64,000 bases of DNA. It comes from Pseudonocardia oceani. GTDB taxonomy: Bacteria > Actinomycetota > Actinomycetes > Mycobacteriales > Pseudonocardiaceae. A program made the translations under genes and the position numbers. Numbering within the stretch: position 1 is the first letter of the stretch; every line of letters begins with the position of its first letter. The notes beneath the pieces are model-generated. The model had not been told where the DNA came from. It saw only the letters and a list, made by a program, of their open reading frames with translations, and did not search any database. This document shows positions 46,368 to 57,545 of the stretch, in pieces. The stretch spans positions 2,542,001 to 2,606,000 of the forward strand of contig NZ_JADQDF010000001.1 of NCBI RefSeq assembly GCF_019263585.2, in the 5' to 3' direction.

Positions 46368-46428
46368 GAGTTGCAGGAAGGCCACCTTCAGGACGACAAG
46401 CGTCCACGAGGTGGCCTTCCTGCAACTC
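46368..46428. repeat. 28-bp imperfect intergenic palindrome
   Basis: Arm 46368-46395 begins GAGTTGCAGGAAGGCCACCT and pairs with 46401-46428 at 25 of 28 positions around the loop ACAAG. It lies 13 bases after the ygfZ stop. The outer arm TTGCAGGAA(A/G)GCCAC is the same as in the palindrome at 41079-41133, so this is a second copy of one repeat family. Confidence 0.85.
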
Positions 46429-46501
46429 CGGGCGCGTGAGCTGATCCCGAGTGATGGGACACTGCTCCCGCATCGCGAGAACCCGGCGTAGCGTCCGCCG
46501 G

Positions 46502-47749
46502 GTGGACGCACCCCGTTACCGCTGGGTGGTGCTCGCCGTCGGCAGCGCCGCCCAGGCCGCCACCGCGGCCTACTTCCTCGGGCTCGCCGCCGTCACGCCG
46601 GCACTGCGGGCGCACTTCGACCTCGACCTCGCCGGCGTCGGCCTCATGATCGGCGCGATCTCGATCGGGCTCGTGCCGACGCTCATCCCGTGGGGCGCGG
46701 CCGCCGACCGGTTCGGCGAGCGCGGGGTCATGGCGACCGGGCTCGTCGGCTCGGCCGCCGCGCTGTCCACCGCGGCACTGGTGCCGCACCCCCTCGCCGC
46801 CGGTGGGCTCCTCATGCTGGCCGGAGCCTCGGGGGCGTCGGTCAACGCCGCCAGCGGGCGCGCGGTGATGACGTGGTTCCCCGCGCGGAGCCGGGGCCTC
46901 GCGATGGCCGTGCGGCAGACGTCGGTGCCGGTCGGGGCCGCACTGGCCGCGGTCGCGCTGCCCGCCGTGGCGACGGCCGGCGGGGTGCCGGCGGTGTTCC
47001 TCGTGCTCGCCGCGGTCTGCCTCGTCGCGGCCGGGACCGTGGCCGCGTTCGTCCGCGAGCCCCCGGACGCCCCGCCGCGGGGATCGCGTCCCGCGGGCCG
47101 CATGCTCGACGTCCTGACCGACCGACGACTGCAGCGCCTGAGCGCGGCCGGGCTGCTGCTGGTCGTCCCGCAGTTCCTGGGCTCGGTCTTCCTCGTCGAG
47201 GTCCTGCACACCGGCAGCGGGATGCCGCTGGCCGCCGCCGGGGCCCTCCTGGCGCTCACGCAGGTCCTGGGCGCCGCCGGGCGCCTGGGCAACGGGTTCT
47301 GGTCCGACCGCGCGGGCAGCAGGCTGCGACCGCTGCGGATCGTCGCCGCGCTCGTCGCCGTCGGCTTCGGCGGCGCCGCACTGCTCCAGCCGGGCCCGGT
47401 CGTCCTGCTCGCCGTGGTCCTCGTGCCCGCCGCCGCGCTGGCGATCAGCTGGAACGGGTTGGTGTTCACCGCCGCGGGCGAGCTCGCCCCGCCCGGGCGG
47501 GCCGCCACCGCGATGGCCGTGTCCAACACCGCCAACTACATGGCCGCCGCCGCGACCCCGGTGGTGGGCGGGCTCGTCGCGCAGGCCGCCGGGTGGCCCG
47601 CGATGCTCGCCCTCGGCACGGTCGCCGCCGCACTAGCACTCCTGACCCTGCGGGGCCTCCGGGAGCCGGGTGACGCAGACGACGTGACACCGTCGGTGCC
47701 ACGTCGCACGTCCGGCCGTCGGCACGGTACGGTGGTGACAGGACACTGA
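46502..47749 (+). CDS. MFS transporter
   Basis: 415 residues from GTG, about 12 membrane segments. Cytoplasmic loop motif PWGAAADRFGERGVMATGLV between segments 2 and 3 fits the MFS signature GxxxDRxGxR. Related to CynX/NNP-like major facilitator permeases, but the substrate cannot be told. It stands alone between the palindrome and the DUF3073 gene. Confidence 0.85.
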   Translation: MDAPRYRWVVLAVGSAAQAATAAYFLGLAAVTPALRAHFDLDLAGVGLMIGAISIGLVPTLIPWGAAADRFGERGVMATGLVGSAAALSTAALVPHPLAAGGLLMLAGASGASVNAASGRAVMTWFPARSRGLAMAVRQTSVPVGAALAAVALPAVATAGGVPAVFLVLAAVCLVAAGTVAAFVREPPDAPPRGSRPAGRMLDVLTDRRLQRLSAAGLLLVVPQFLGSVFLVEVLHTGSGMPLAAAGALLALTQVLGAAGRLGNGFWSDRAGSRLRPLRIVAALVAVGFGGAALLQPGPVVLLAVVLVPAAALAISWNGLVFTAAGELAPPGRAATAMAVSNTANYMAAAATPVVGGLVAQAAGWPAMLALGTVAAALALLTLRGLREPGDADDVTPSVPRRTSGRRHGTVVTGH

Positions 47750-47811
47750 TGACATGAATGGGGCCGCCGAGACATCCGGCCGCCCCTTCCCTGTTGTAAG
47801 GGGGACCAGCC

Positions 47812-48009
47812 ATGGGGCGCGGACGAGCCAAGGCCAAGCAGACGAAGGTGGCCCGGGAACTCAAGTACAGCTCCCCCACCATGGATCTCGACGCGTTGCA
47901 GCGCGAGATCGGCGTCGGCGGTGGGACGGTGCTCCACGACACGGAGGCGGAGGACGAGTACGACCCCTACGCCCCCGAGTCCGACAGGGACGACGACTAC
48001 CGACGTTGA
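47812..48009 (+). CDS. DUF3073 protein
   Basis: 65 residues, MGRGRAKAKQTKVARELKYS onward, the invariant start of DUF3073, with an acidic tail (DEYDPYAPESDRDDDYRR). The ATG is preceded by AAGGGGG. It is widespread in actinobacteria near purM (Rv0810c in M. tuberculosis). Function unknown, perhaps nucleic-acid or ribosome associated given its charge pattern. Confidence 0.93.
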   Translation: MGRGRAKAKQTKVARELKYSSPTMDLDALQREIGVGGGTVLHDTEAEDEYDPYAPESDRDDDYRR

Positions 48010-48054
48010 CCGGGTTCCACGCAGCACGACGAACGCGGTAGCGGGTCAGGCCGG

Positions 48055-48085
48055 CTACTTGTTATGTTTGATACATAACAAGTAG
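48055..48085. promoter_or_regulatory. palindromic operator overlapping ribosome site
   Basis: Perfect 13-base arms CTACTTGTTATGT and ACATAACAAGTAG around TTGAT, strikingly AT-rich in this genome. It runs into the AGGAGG ribosome site of the next gene. YtrA-type GntR proteins bind such sites, and a GntR gene is the second gene of the operon. Confidence 0.8.
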
Positions 48086-48094
48086 GAGGTTGAG

Positions 48095-49045
48095 GTGTCC
48101 CGTTCCCGCGTTCTCGCCGCCGTTCCGCACCTGCCGGCCCAGCTGCCGGCGTGCGTACTCCTGGTACTGGCCGCCGACCGGTTGCCCGATCCGGTCGCGA
48201 GCCACTTCGCGCTGGGCGGCACCGCCGACGGGTACACCGGACGCGCGGCGCTCCTCGGCGTGCAGATCGGGTTGGCGCTGTTCCTCACCGTGCTGTTCGG
48301 CGTGCTCGCCGGATCGGCGCGCGGCAGGCGGTCGGTCACCGGTCGGTACGACGGCGGGCGCCTCCTCGTCGGCCTGTCGTGGAGCGTCGCGGTGCTCGTC
48401 GGTGTGATCACCTACGGCGCCGCCTCCGCCAACCTCGACCTGGCCGACGCCACCGACGCGGTGCTGTCCCCCGGGTGGCTCGCGGCCGGGCTCGGAGCGG
48501 GGGCGGCCGTGGGGTGGCTCGTCCACCGCCTGACCCCGGCGAGCCCGACCACCGGCGCGGCCGCACCCGCCGCGGCGGCCGCTGTCGAGGTCGGGGACAC
48601 CGAGCGGGTGAGCTGGTCGCGGACCGTCGTGTCCCAGCCCCTGGTCGTGCTCGGCGGGGTGCTCCTCCTGGGCGCCGCCGCGCTGGGTTCGCTCGGGGCC
48701 CCGCTGGTCGCCGTCGTCGCCCTCGGGGTCGGCGGTCTGCTGGTCGCGGCGACGAGCGCCGTGCGCGTCACCGTCGACCGGCGCGGGCTGCGCGTCGGCC
48801 TGGGTCCCGTCGGGTGGCCGCGGATCGTCGTGCCGCTGTCCGACATCAGGTCGGCCATGACCGACGACGTCTCGGCGGCCGAGTTCGGCGGCTGGGGCTA
48901 CCGGGTCGTCCCCGGCGGCAGCGGGGTCGTCCTGCGCTCGGGGCCCGCGCTCGTCGTGGTGCGCCGGTCAGGGCGGCGCTTCGCCGTCACCGTCGACGAC
49001 CCGGAGACCGCCGCCGGCCTGCTGAACGGCATCGCGGCATGCTGA
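48095..49045 (+). CDS. DUF1648 membrane protein
   Basis: 316 residues from GTG, preceded by AGGAGG. Several membrane segments: an N-terminal DUF1648-like part (LPDPVASHFALGGTADGYTG), central segments (SWSVAVLVGVITYGAASANL, PLVVLGGVLLLGAAALGSL) and a soluble C-terminal part (GWGYRVVPGGSGVVLRSGP). DUF1648 proteins often form an operon with a YtrA-type GntR regulator, as here. Function unknown, possibly cell-envelope stress. The stop overlaps the GntR start region. Confidence 0.82.
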   Translation: MSRSRVLAAVPHLPAQLPACVLLVLAADRLPDPVASHFALGGTADGYTGRAALLGVQIGLALFLTVLFGVLAGSARGRRSVTGRYDGGRLLVGLSWSVAVLVGVITYGAASANLDLADATDAVLSPGWLAAGLGAGAAVGWLVHRLTPASPTTGAAAPAAAAAVEVGDTERVSWSRTVVSQPLVVLGGVLLLGAAALGSLGAPLVAVVALGVGGLLVAATSAVRVTVDRRGLRVGLGPVGWPRIVVPLSDIRSAMTDDVSAAEFGGWGYRVVPGGSGVVLRSGPALVVVRRSGRRFAVTVDDPETAAGLLNGIAAC

Positions 49046-49381
49046 TCCGCGTCGACCCCGCCCGCCCCGTCCCGCTGCATGAGCAGATCGCCGCCGCCGT
49101 CCGGCGGGCCATCGGCGCAGGCGAGGTCGCGGCGGGCGAGCGGCTGCCGCCCGCCCGCGAACTCGCGGCCTCGCTCGACGTCAGCATCCACACCGTGCTC
49201 GCCGGCTACCAGCAGCTCCGCGACGACGGGCTGATCGAGCTGCGCCGCGGGCGGGGCGCCACCGTGCGGGCGGGCGCCGACGACGGCCGCGCCGGCGTCG
49301 TCGACCTGGCCCGGCAGCTCGTGGAGGCCGCCCGCCGGATCGACCTCGGCGAGGAGGAGCTGGTGGAGCTGGTGCGCGGGC

Positions 49382-50455
<1,074 letters not shown>

Positions 50456-50519
50456 GCTCGTATCTCGCTCTCGGGCGGGCGGGCGGCGCGCAGGGGTGCG
50501 CCGTGCGGGTCGGGGGAGC

Positions 50520-52058
50520 TCAGGGACGGTCGAGCGCGGCACCCGGGCCGACGGCGACCGGCCCGGGATCGCCCGAGGCGGCCCCCGAGACGTCCACCGG
50601 GACGGGCTCGAGCAGGTGCTTGCCCAGCCGCGCCTCCTCGGGCAGCGGGATGGGGTACTCGCCGTCGAAGCAGGCCGAGCACAGGCGGCTGCGGGGCTGC
50701 TCGCTGGCCGCGATCAGTCCCTCCAGCGAGACGTAGCCCAGGCTGTCGGCGCCGATGGAACGGCGGACGCCCTCGGTGTCGATGCCGCTGGCCACGAGCT
50801 CGGCGCGGGTGGCGAAGTCGATGCCGTAGAAGCAGGGCCAGCGCACCGGCGGCGACGCGATGCGCACGTGCACCTCCAGCGCCCCGGCCTCGCGCAGCAT
50901 CCGCACGAGCGCGCGCTGGGTGTTGCCGCGCACGATGGAGTCGTCGACGACGACGAGCCGCTTGCCGCGGATGACCTCGCGCAGCGGGTTGAGCTTGAGC
51001 CGGATCCCGAGCTGGCGGATCGTCTGGCTCGGCTGGATGAACGTGCGCCCGACGTAGGCGTTCTTGACCAGGCCCTGGCCGTAGGGGATGCCGGACTGCT
51101 GGGCGTAGCCGATGGCGGCCGGCGTGCCGGACTCCGGCGTCGGGATCACCAGGTCGGCGTCGACGGGGTGCTCGTGGGCCAGGCGCTTGCCGATGTCGAC
51201 GCGCGTGGAGTGCACGGAGCGGCCGGAGATCGTGGTGTCCGGGCGGGCCAGGTAGACGTACTCGAAGACGCAGCCCTTGGGCTCGGGGGCGGCGAAGCGC
51301 GAGCTGCGCATGCCGTCGGCGTCGATCGCGAGCAGCTCGCCGGGCTCGACCTCGCGGACCATCGACGCGCCGACGATGTCGAGCGCCGCCGTCTCGCTCG
51401 CGACGACCCAGCCGCGCTCCAGGCGGCCCAGCACCAGCGGGCGGACGCCGTGGCGGTCGCGGGCGGCGTAGAGCGTCTGCTCGTCGCCGAAGACCAGGGA
51501 GAACGCCCCGCGCAGGCGCGGGAGCAGCCGCATCGCGGCTTCCTCGACGCCGATGTCGGCGGCCGTGGCGGCCATCAGCTCGGTGACGAGGTCGGAGTCG
51601 GTGCTCGACCGGATGTGCGACCGGCCCGACGCCGGCTCGTCGACGAGGGCGGCGACCTCGTCGCGCAACTCGGCGGTGTTGACGAGGTTGCCGTTGTGGC
51701 CCAGCGCGATGCCGCTGCCGGTGGCCGTGGTGCGGAACGTGGGCTGCGCGTTCTCCCAGGTGGTGGACCCGGTGGTGGAGTAGCGGCAGTGCCCGATGGC
51801 GATGTGGCCCTTGAGCGAGCTCAGCGTCTGCTCGTCGAACACCTGACTGACCAGGCCGAGGTCCTTGAACACCACCATGCGGCGGCCGTCGGACACGGCG
51901 ATGCCGGCGGCCTCCTGGCCGCGGTGCTGCAGCGCGTAGAGGCCGTAGTAGGCGAGCTTGGCGACGTCCTCGCCGGGCGCCCAGGCGCCGAAGACACCGC
52001 ACTCCTCACGGGGTTCGTCGTCGGTCGGGTCGGACTCGGTTCGGGTGTCGGGACCCAA
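50520..52058 (-). CDS. purF: amidophosphoribosyltransferase PurF
   Basis: About 512 residues. A propeptide precedes the N-terminal catalytic Cys in PREECGVFGAWAPGEDV. Glutaminase landmarks are HRGQEAAGIAV and IGHCRYSTTGSTTWENAQ; the PRPP site is VVVDDSIVRGNTQRALV. Cysteines in GCVFEYVY, WPCFYGID and LCSACFDGEYP match the Bacillus-type 4Fe-4S enzyme. The first committed step of purine synthesis. Start chosen at a TTG with GGGGAG seven bases upstream; a GTG 15 codons earlier is an alternative. Confidence 0.95.
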   Translation of the reverse strand: MGPDTRTESDPTDDEPREECGVFGAWAPGEDVAKLAYYGLYALQHRGQEAAGIAVSDGRRMVVFKDLGLVSQVFDEQTLSSLKGHIAIGHCRYSTTGSTTWENAQPTFRTTATGSGIALGHNGNLVNTAELRDEVAALVDEPASGRSHIRSSTDSDLVTELMAATAADIGVEEAAMRLLPRLRGAFSLVFGDEQTLYAARDRHGVRPLVLGRLERGWVVASETAALDIVGASMVREVEPGELLAIDADGMRSSRFAAPEPKGCVFEYVYLARPDTTISGRSVHSTRVDIGKRLAHEHPVDADLVIPTPESGTPAAIGYAQQSGIPYGQGLVKNAYVGRTFIQPSQTIRQLGIRLKLNPLREVIRGKRLVVVDDSIVRGNTQRALVRMLREAGALEVHVRIASPPVRWPCFYGIDFATRAELVASGIDTEGVRRSIGADSLGYVSLEGLIAASEQPRSRLCSACFDGEYPIPLPEEARLGKHLLEPVPVDVSGAASGDPGPVAVGPGAALDRP

Positions 52059-52086
52059 CGCTCGCTCCCCTGTCGTGGACGGCCGT

Positions 52087-54276
52087 TCAGGTCGCGATGC
52101 TACGCCGCAGGATGTCCGGAACCCACTCCGCGGGACCGGCGTCACCGAACCACCGTCCCTGCCCGACGTCGCAGCCGAGGCCCGCGAGCCGCTCCGACTG
52201 GAGGTCGGTCTCCACCCATTCGGCCGTGACCTCCAGGCCCAGGGCGTGAGCCATCCCGATCAGCGAGCCGACGATGGCCGAGTCGACGGGGTCGGCGTCG
52301 GGGTGGCGCAGGCCGTCGATGAACGAGCCGTCGATCTTCAGGGCGTGCACCGGGAGGCGGCGCAGCCAGGCCAGGCTCGACCAGCCGGTGCCGAAGTCGT
52401 CCAGGGCGAGCCGGACGCCCGCGGCGCGCAGCGCGCGCAGCGCTTCCAGCACGGCGCCCTCGTCGCCCAGCACGGCCTGCTCGGTGATCTCGAGCTGCAG
52501 CAGGCGCGCCGGCAGGCCGGTGGCGGCGAGCGCGGCGGCGACCTCGCCGACCCAGTCGGGCTCGACGAGCTGCACCGGGGAGACGTTGACGCTGACGTAG
52601 GGCGCGTCGTCGCCCAGCTCGCGGTGCCAGGCCGCCGCCTGCGCGCACGCGGTGCGCAGGATCCAGCGGCCCAGCGGCACGATCATCCCGCTGCGCTCGG
52701 CGAGCTCGATGAACGCGCCCGGCCCGAGCAGCCCCTGGACGGGGTGGTCCCAGCGCACGAGCGCCTCGACCCCGCGCATCCGCGGGTCGGCTCCCAGGCC
52801 CACCAGCGGCTGGTAGACGAGCCGGAACTCCTCGCGGTCGATCGACCCGGTCATGCCGTTGAGCAGGGCGAAGCGGGCCGACTCGCCCGCGTCGCGCTCG
52901 GGGTCGAACAGCACCCGGCGCCCGCCGCCGCGCGACTTCGCCCAGTTCAGCGCGACGTCGGCGGCCCGGATCAGCTCCTCCGGGCAGGCGCCGGCGGTGG
53001 CCGAGGCGGCGACCCCGACGCTGGCGGTGACGGTGAGGGTGTGGCCGCCGACGAGGAACGGCGTGGCGAACGCCTCCAGGACGTGGTCGGCGATCCGGCA
53101 GACCGCGGGCAGCCCCTCGGGGTCGGCGACGAGGACGGCGAACTCGTCGCCGCCGGTGCGCGTGACGAGGTGCTCCCCCGCGGCCATCTGCAGCCGGGCC
53201 GCGACGGCGAGCAGGACCTGGTCGCCGACCTGGTGCCCCAGCCCGTCGTTGACGCGGGTGAGCCCGTCGACGTCGAGCGCGCAGATCCCGACCCACTCGG
53301 GCCCGCCCGGCTCGAACGCGCGGTGCACCCACTGCTCGGACAGCGCGCGGTTGGGCAGCTGCGTGAGGCGGTCGTGGTAGGAGGCGCGCTGCAGCCGCAG
53401 CCGCAGCCGGGTGCGCTCGGACTGGTCCTCGATGACCGCCAGCAGGTGCGTCGCGGCGCCGGACGCGTCGCGGACCAGCGACGCCACCACGTCGGTGAAC
53501 AGGACGAGCCCGTCGGGACGGACGAAGCGCAGCTCCATCCGCCGGACGTCGGCCGTGCCGTGGACCAGGCGCCGGAAACCGCCGACGACGCCGGCGAGGT
53601 CGTCGGGGTGCACGAAGTCGGTGACCGGGCGCGGCTGGTCGAGCGGGCCGCGCAACCCGAACATCTCGCGCAGCGCGGGGTTCATCTCCAGCACGAGCCC
53701 GTCGAGGCCGACGACGCCGATGCCGACCGCGCCCTCGGCGTAGACCGCGCGGTAGTGGCTCTCGGTCAGCGCGAGCGCGCGCTGCACCCCGGCCTGGGCG
53801 CGCAGCGTGGTGGTGACCACCTCGACCTGCTCGGCCACGGCCCGGTCGCGCAGCGCGCCGGTGAAGCCGGTGACGAGCTCGTCGAGGGCGGCGACGAGCC
53901 GCTCCCCCGCGTCGGCGCCGCCGGGACCCAGCACGAACGGGCCCTGCTCGCGGAGCAGGCGCAGCGTGGCGGGCAGCACCTCCTCCGCGGCGTCGACGAC
54001 GTCGCCCGGGAGGCCGCACAGCCCGCTGGCGAGCAGGTCGGCGCCGATGTCGCGGGCGGCCATCGGCCAGTAGGGCTCGGCCGCCAGGGTGGTGGCGAGG
54101 CGGCGCAGCAGGGTGGCGAGCCGCGCGGTGAGGCCGGTGTCGGCGGCGGGGGCCAGCTCGGCCCAGCGGGCCGCCAGGCGGTGCAGCGTGGGCGGAGGGC
54201 CCGCTGCGTGGACCGGCATACCGGCTGCCGCCGTCCGGGCGCGCGGGGAGTCGGGCACGCTGCGCGGTGCTGCCAT
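52087..54276 (-). CDS. PAS-GGDEF-EAL cyclic di-GMP signalling protein
   Basis: 729 residues with AAGGAGGTG before the ATG. A helical N-terminal region of unknown type (about 1-170) is followed by a PAS domain (GVVGLDGLVLEMNPALREMF), a GGDEF domain with intact RTGGDEFAVLV, and an EAL domain with RGVEALVRWDHP, VNVSPVQL, LEITEQAV, DDFGTGWSSL and AEWVET. Both cyclase and phosphodiesterase sites look intact. Located between the sterol-carrier-like gene and purF, 28 bases before purF, on the purine-gene strand. Confidence 0.93.
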   Translation of the reverse strand: MAAPRSVPDSPRARTAAAGMPVHAAGPPPTLHRLAARWAELAPAADTGLTARLATLLRRLATTLAAEPYWPMAARDIGADLLASGLCGLPGDVVDAAEEVLPATLRLLREQGPFVLGPGGADAGERLVAALDELVTGFTGALRDRAVAEQVEVVTTTLRAQAGVQRALALTESHYRAVYAEGAVGIGVVGLDGLVLEMNPALREMFGLRGPLDQPRPVTDFVHPDDLAGVVGGFRRLVHGTADVRRMELRFVRPDGLVLFTDVVASLVRDASGAATHLLAVIEDQSERTRLRLRLQRASYHDRLTQLPNRALSEQWVHRAFEPGGPEWVGICALDVDGLTRVNDGLGHQVGDQVLLAVAARLQMAAGEHLVTRTGGDEFAVLVADPEGLPAVCRIADHVLEAFATPFLVGGHTLTVTASVGVAASATAGACPEELIRAADVALNWAKSRGGGRRVLFDPERDAGESARFALLNGMTGSIDREEFRLVYQPLVGLGADPRMRGVEALVRWDHPVQGLLGPGAFIELAERSGMIVPLGRWILRTACAQAAAWHRELGDDAPYVSVNVSPVQLVEPDWVGEVAAALAATGLPARLLQLEITEQAVLGDEGAVLEALRALRAAGVRLALDDFGTGWSSLAWLRRLPVHALKIDGSFIDGLRHPDADPVDSAIVGSLIGMAHALGLEVTAEWVETDLQSERLAGLGCDVGQGRWFGDAGPAEWVPDILRRSIAT

Positions 54277-54407
54277 CCCGACACCTCCTTCACCCGTATG
54301 GTCGGGGCGGAACCCCCGGACGGCGTGATTCTCCGTATCGTTCAGTACTTGCGCCAGTACGTGTGGTCCTGGTCCATCAGTTTGCCTGACAATCAGTTGT
54401 GGGCCGT

Positions 54408-54758
54408 TCAGCCCAGCGGGAGCAGCCCGCGGACGTCGCCCGCCCGCGCGCCCGACGCCCGCACCGAGCCGTCCGCCAGGGCATCGTCCCAGCTCACGCG
54501 GCCCGTCGCCAGCGCCAACCAGGTCCGCGGATCCGCCTCCACCACGTTCGGCGGAGTGCCCCGGGTGTGCCGCGGGCCCGGGATGCACTGCACCGCGCCG
54601 AACGGCGGAACGCGCACCTCGACGCTGCGGCCGGGCGCCGCGACGGCGAGGGCGGCGAGGCTCTCCTTGACCGCGGCGCGCAGGACGGGGCGCTCCGGCG
54701 CCGGGCCGCCGTCGAGCCAGGCGAGCACCTCGGCGAGCCCGCCGCCGGCGTCGGTCAT
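54408..54758 (-). CDS. sterol carrier-family protein
   Basis: 116 residues, [20 protein letters not shown] onward, with the SCP2-like stretch [20 protein letters not shown] and [20 protein letters not shown]. This short family is regularly found directly after purL in actinobacteria. Ligand unknown. The start overlaps the purL stop by four bases (ATGA). Confidence 0.85.
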   Translation of the reverse strand: MTDAGGGLAEVLAWLDGGPAPERPVLRAAVKESLAALAVAAPGRSVEVRVPPFGAVQCIPGPRHTRGTPPNVVEADPRTWLALATGRVSWDDALADGSVRASGARAGDVRGLLPLG

Positions 54759-57064
54759 GCGCTCGCGGCGGGCACGTCGAACAGGGCCGGTAGCGTGCCC
54801 TCCCACGCGGTGCGCAGCTCGGCGAGCGGCAGCGGCTCCAGCGCGCCCACGGCCAGCGCGGAGCCGCCGGTCGTGCCGAGCATCTGCGCCGGCACGTTGG
54901 CGGTGGCGGCCGCGCCCAGCAGCTCCTCGAGGTCGTCGGGGGCCACGGTGACCAGCACCCGGCCCGCCGACTCGGCGAACAGCGACACGAATGCATCGGC
55001 CAGGGGCAGCGAGACGCGCGCGCCCCGGCCGCCGACCAGGCAGGCCTCGACGAGAGCCTGCGCGAGGCCTCCGTCGGACAGGTCGTGGGAGCCGGTGAGC
55101 AGGCCGCGCGCGGCCGAGGAGGCCAGCAGGCCCGCGAGGCGGAACTCCGCGGCCAGGTCGACCGCGGGCGGGCGGCCGCCGAGGTGCCCGTGCACCACGT
55201 GGGCCCACTCGCTGCCGCCGAGCTCGTCGCGGGTGTCGCCCAGCAGCACGACGGCGTCGCCGTCGCGGGTGAAACCGGACGGCACGCGGCCCGCCACGTC
55301 GTCGATGACGCCGAGCACGCCGACCACCGGCGTCGGCAGGATCGCGCGGTCGCCGGTCTGGTTGTAGAAGCTCACGTTGCCGCCGGTGACCGGGACGCCG
55401 AGCAGCGCGCAGCCGTCGGCGATGCCGCGGACGGCCTGCTGGAACTGCCACATGACGTGCGGGTCCTCGGGCGAGCCGAAGTTGAGGCAGTCGCTGACGG
55501 CCAGCGGCACCGCGCCGGAGGTGGCGACGTTGCGGTAGGCCTCGGCCAGCGCGAGCTGCGCGCCGGTGTAGGGGTCGAGCGCCACGAAGCGGGCGTTGCA
55601 GTCGGTGGCCACGGCGATGCCGCGGCCGGTGACCTCGTCGACGCGCACGACACCGGCGTCGGCCGGCTGAGCGCTCGCGGTGTTGCCCCGGACGTAGCGG
55701 TCGTACTGGTCGGTGACCCAGGCCCGGCTGCACAGGTTCGGGCTCGCGGCCATCCGCAGGATCTCCGCGCGCAGCTCCAGCGGGCCCGCCGGGCGGGGCA
55801 GGCGGTCGGGGATGTCGGCGACGAGCGCGTCCTGCCCCGCTCCGCGCTGCACCGGGCGCCGGTAGACCGGGCCGTCGTGGGCGACGGTGCGCGGCGGCAC
55901 GTCGACGACGGTCTCGCCCTGCCAGGTGATGACGAGCCGGCCGCCGTCGACGACCTCGCCGATGACGCCGGCGAGCACGTCCCACTTGCGGCAGACGTCG
56001 AGGAACGCGTCGACGTCCTCCGGCCGCACGACGGCGCACATGCGCTCCTGCGACTCGCTGGACAGGATCTCCGCGGGCGTCATGCCGGTGGCGCGCAGGT
56101 GCACGGCGTCGAGGTCGATGTGCATGCCGCCGTCACCGGCGCTGGCGAGCTCGCTCGTGGCGCAGGACAGGCCGGCGCCGCCGAGGTCCTGGATGCCGAC
56201 GACCAGCCCGGCGTGGAACAGCTCCAGGCAGCACTCGATGAGCACCTTCTCGGTGAACGGGTCGCCCACCTGGACGCTGGGGAGCTTCTTGCGGCTCGCC
56301 CCGGGGGTGTCGCCGGCCTCGCCGAACGTCTCGCTGGCCAGCACCGAGACGCCGCCGATACCGTCGAGCCCGGTGCGCGCACCGAACAGGACGATCTTGT
56401 TGCCGGTGCCCGACGCGAACGCCAGGTGCAGGTCCTCGGTGCGCATCGCGCCCACGCACAGCGCGTTGACCAACGGGTTGCCCGCGTAGCCCGCGTCGAA
56501 GACGACCTCGCCGCCGATGTTGGGCAGGCCCAGGGAGTTGCCGTAGGTGCCCACGCCCGCGACGACGCCGGGCAGCACGCGCGCGGTGTCGGGGGCGTCG
56601 GCCGGGCCGAAGCGCAGGGGGTCGGCCACCGCGATCGGGCGGGCGCCCATCGCCATGATGTCGCGGACGATCCCGCCGACGCCGGTGGCGGCGCCCTGGA
56701 AGGGCTCCACGTAGGACGGGTGGTTGTGCGACTCGACCTTGAACGTGACGGCCCACCCGTCACCAATGTCGACCACGCCGGCGTTCTCGCCGATCCCGGC
56801 CAGCATCTTGCTCTTCATCTCCGGCGTCGTGCGCTCGCCGAAGTAGGCGAGGTGCACCTTGGACGACTTGTAGGAGCAGTGCTCGCTCCACATGACCGAG
56901 TACATCGCCAGCTCGGCGTCGGTCGGACGGCGGCCGAGGATGGAGCGGATGCGCGCGTACTCGTCGTCCTTCAGGCCGAGCTCGCGGTAGGGCTGCGGCT
57001 GGTCCGGCGATGCGGCGGCCCGGGCGACGGTGTCGACGGCGGGCACGGGAGGGGAGGCGACCAC
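54755..57064 (-). CDS. purL: phosphoribosylformylglycinamidine synthase subunit PurL
   Basis: 769 residues, the small form that works with PurQ and PurS. Landmarks: [85 protein letters not shown] and [19 protein letters not shown]. Converts FGAR to FGAM. Start at a GTG with CAGGAG upstream. Separated from purQ and purS by the three signalling genes, which is unusual. Confidence 0.96.
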   Translation of the reverse strand: MVASPPVPAVDTVARAAASPDQPQPYRELGLKDDEYARIRSILGRRPTDAELAMYSVMWSEHCSYKSSKVHLAYFGERTTPEMKSKMLAGIGENAGVVDIGDGWAVTFKVESHNHPSYVEPFQGAATGVGGIVRDIMAMGARPIAVADPLRFGPADAPDTARVLPGVVAGVGTYGNSLGLPNIGGEVVFDAGYAGNPLVNALCVGAMRTEDLHLAFASGTGNKIVLFGARTGLDGIGGVSVLASETFGEAGDTPGASRKKLPSVQVGDPFTEKVLIECCLELFHAGLVVGIQDLGGAGLSCATSELASAGDGGMHIDLDAVHLRATGMTPAEILSSESQERMCAVVRPEDVDAFLDVCRKWDVLAGVIGEVVDGGRLVITWQGETVVDVPPRTVAHDGPVYRRPVQRGAGQDALVADIPDRLPRPAGPLELRAEILRMAASPNLCSRAWVTDQYDRYVRGNTASAQPADAGVVRVDEVTGRGIAVATDCNARFVALDPYTGAQLALAEAYRNVATSGAVPLAVSDCLNFGSPEDPHVMWQFQQAVRGIADGCALLGVPVTGGNVSFYNQTGDRAILPTPVVGVLGVIDDVAGRVPSGFTRDGDAVVLLGDTRDELGGSEWAHVVHGHLGGRPPAVDLAAEFRLAGLLASSAARGLLTGSHDLSDGGLAQALVEACLVGGRGARVSLPLADAFVSLFAESAGRVLVTVAPDDLEELLGAAATANVPAQMLGTTGGSALAVGALEPLPLAELRTAWEGTLPALFDVPAASA

Positions 57065-57092
57065 GACTCCTGAGCCTACGGAACGACCGCGC

Positions 57093-57545
57093 TCAGCTGC
57101 CGTCGCGGCCCGACGGGAGCTGCACCACACTCACGAAGAAGTGGTCGATCTGCTTGATCGCCTCGATGAAGCCCTCGAAGTCGACCGGCTTGGTGACGTA
57201 GGCGTTGGCGTGGAGCTGGTAGCTGCGCAGCACGTCCTCCTCGGCGCGCGAGGTGGTCAGCACGATCACCGGGATGTGGCGCAGCTCCGGGTCGTCCTTG
57301 ACCTCGGCGAGCACCTCGCGGCCGTCGCGGCGCGGGAGGTTGAGGTCGAGCAGGATCAGGTCCGGGCGCGGCGCGTCGGTGTAGGGGCCCTCGCGGCGCA
57401 GGTAGGACAGCGCCTCCGCCCCGTCGGTGACGACGTCGAGCCGGTTGTGCAGGTACTCGTCGAACGCCTCACGGGTCATCAGCACGTCGCCGGGGTCGTC
57501 CTCGACGAGCAGGACGTTGACGATCCGCGGTTCAGGCGTGGTCAT
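57093..57545 (-). CDS. single-domain response regulator (Rcp1/CheY-like)
   Basis: 150 residues. Receiver domain with acidic pair [13 protein letters not shown], phosphoacceptor Asp in [14 protein letters not shown], Thr in [12 protein letters not shown] and Lys in [10 protein letters not shown]. No output domain. Its first 14 bases overlap the end of the histidine kinase gene, so it is very likely that kinase's target. It ends 28 bases before purL. Confidence 0.92.
   Translation of the reverse strand: MTTPEPRIVNVLLVEDDPGDVLMTREAFDEYLHNRLDVVTDGAEALSYLRREGPYTDAPRPDLILLDLNLPRRDGREVLAEVKDDPELRHIPVIVLTTSRAEEDVLRSYQLHANAYVTKPVDFEGFIEAIKQIDHFFVSVVQLPSGRDGS

Noticed and set aside
51958..54951. Plus-strand frame of almost 1000 codons
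   Set aside because: Antisense to the purF and PAS-GGDEF-EAL genes, whose catalytic motifs are unmistakable. No domain is visible in the plus frame.
55085..57073. Long plus-strand frame opposite purL
   Set aside because: Shadow of purL; composition Gly/Ala/Arg/Val only.
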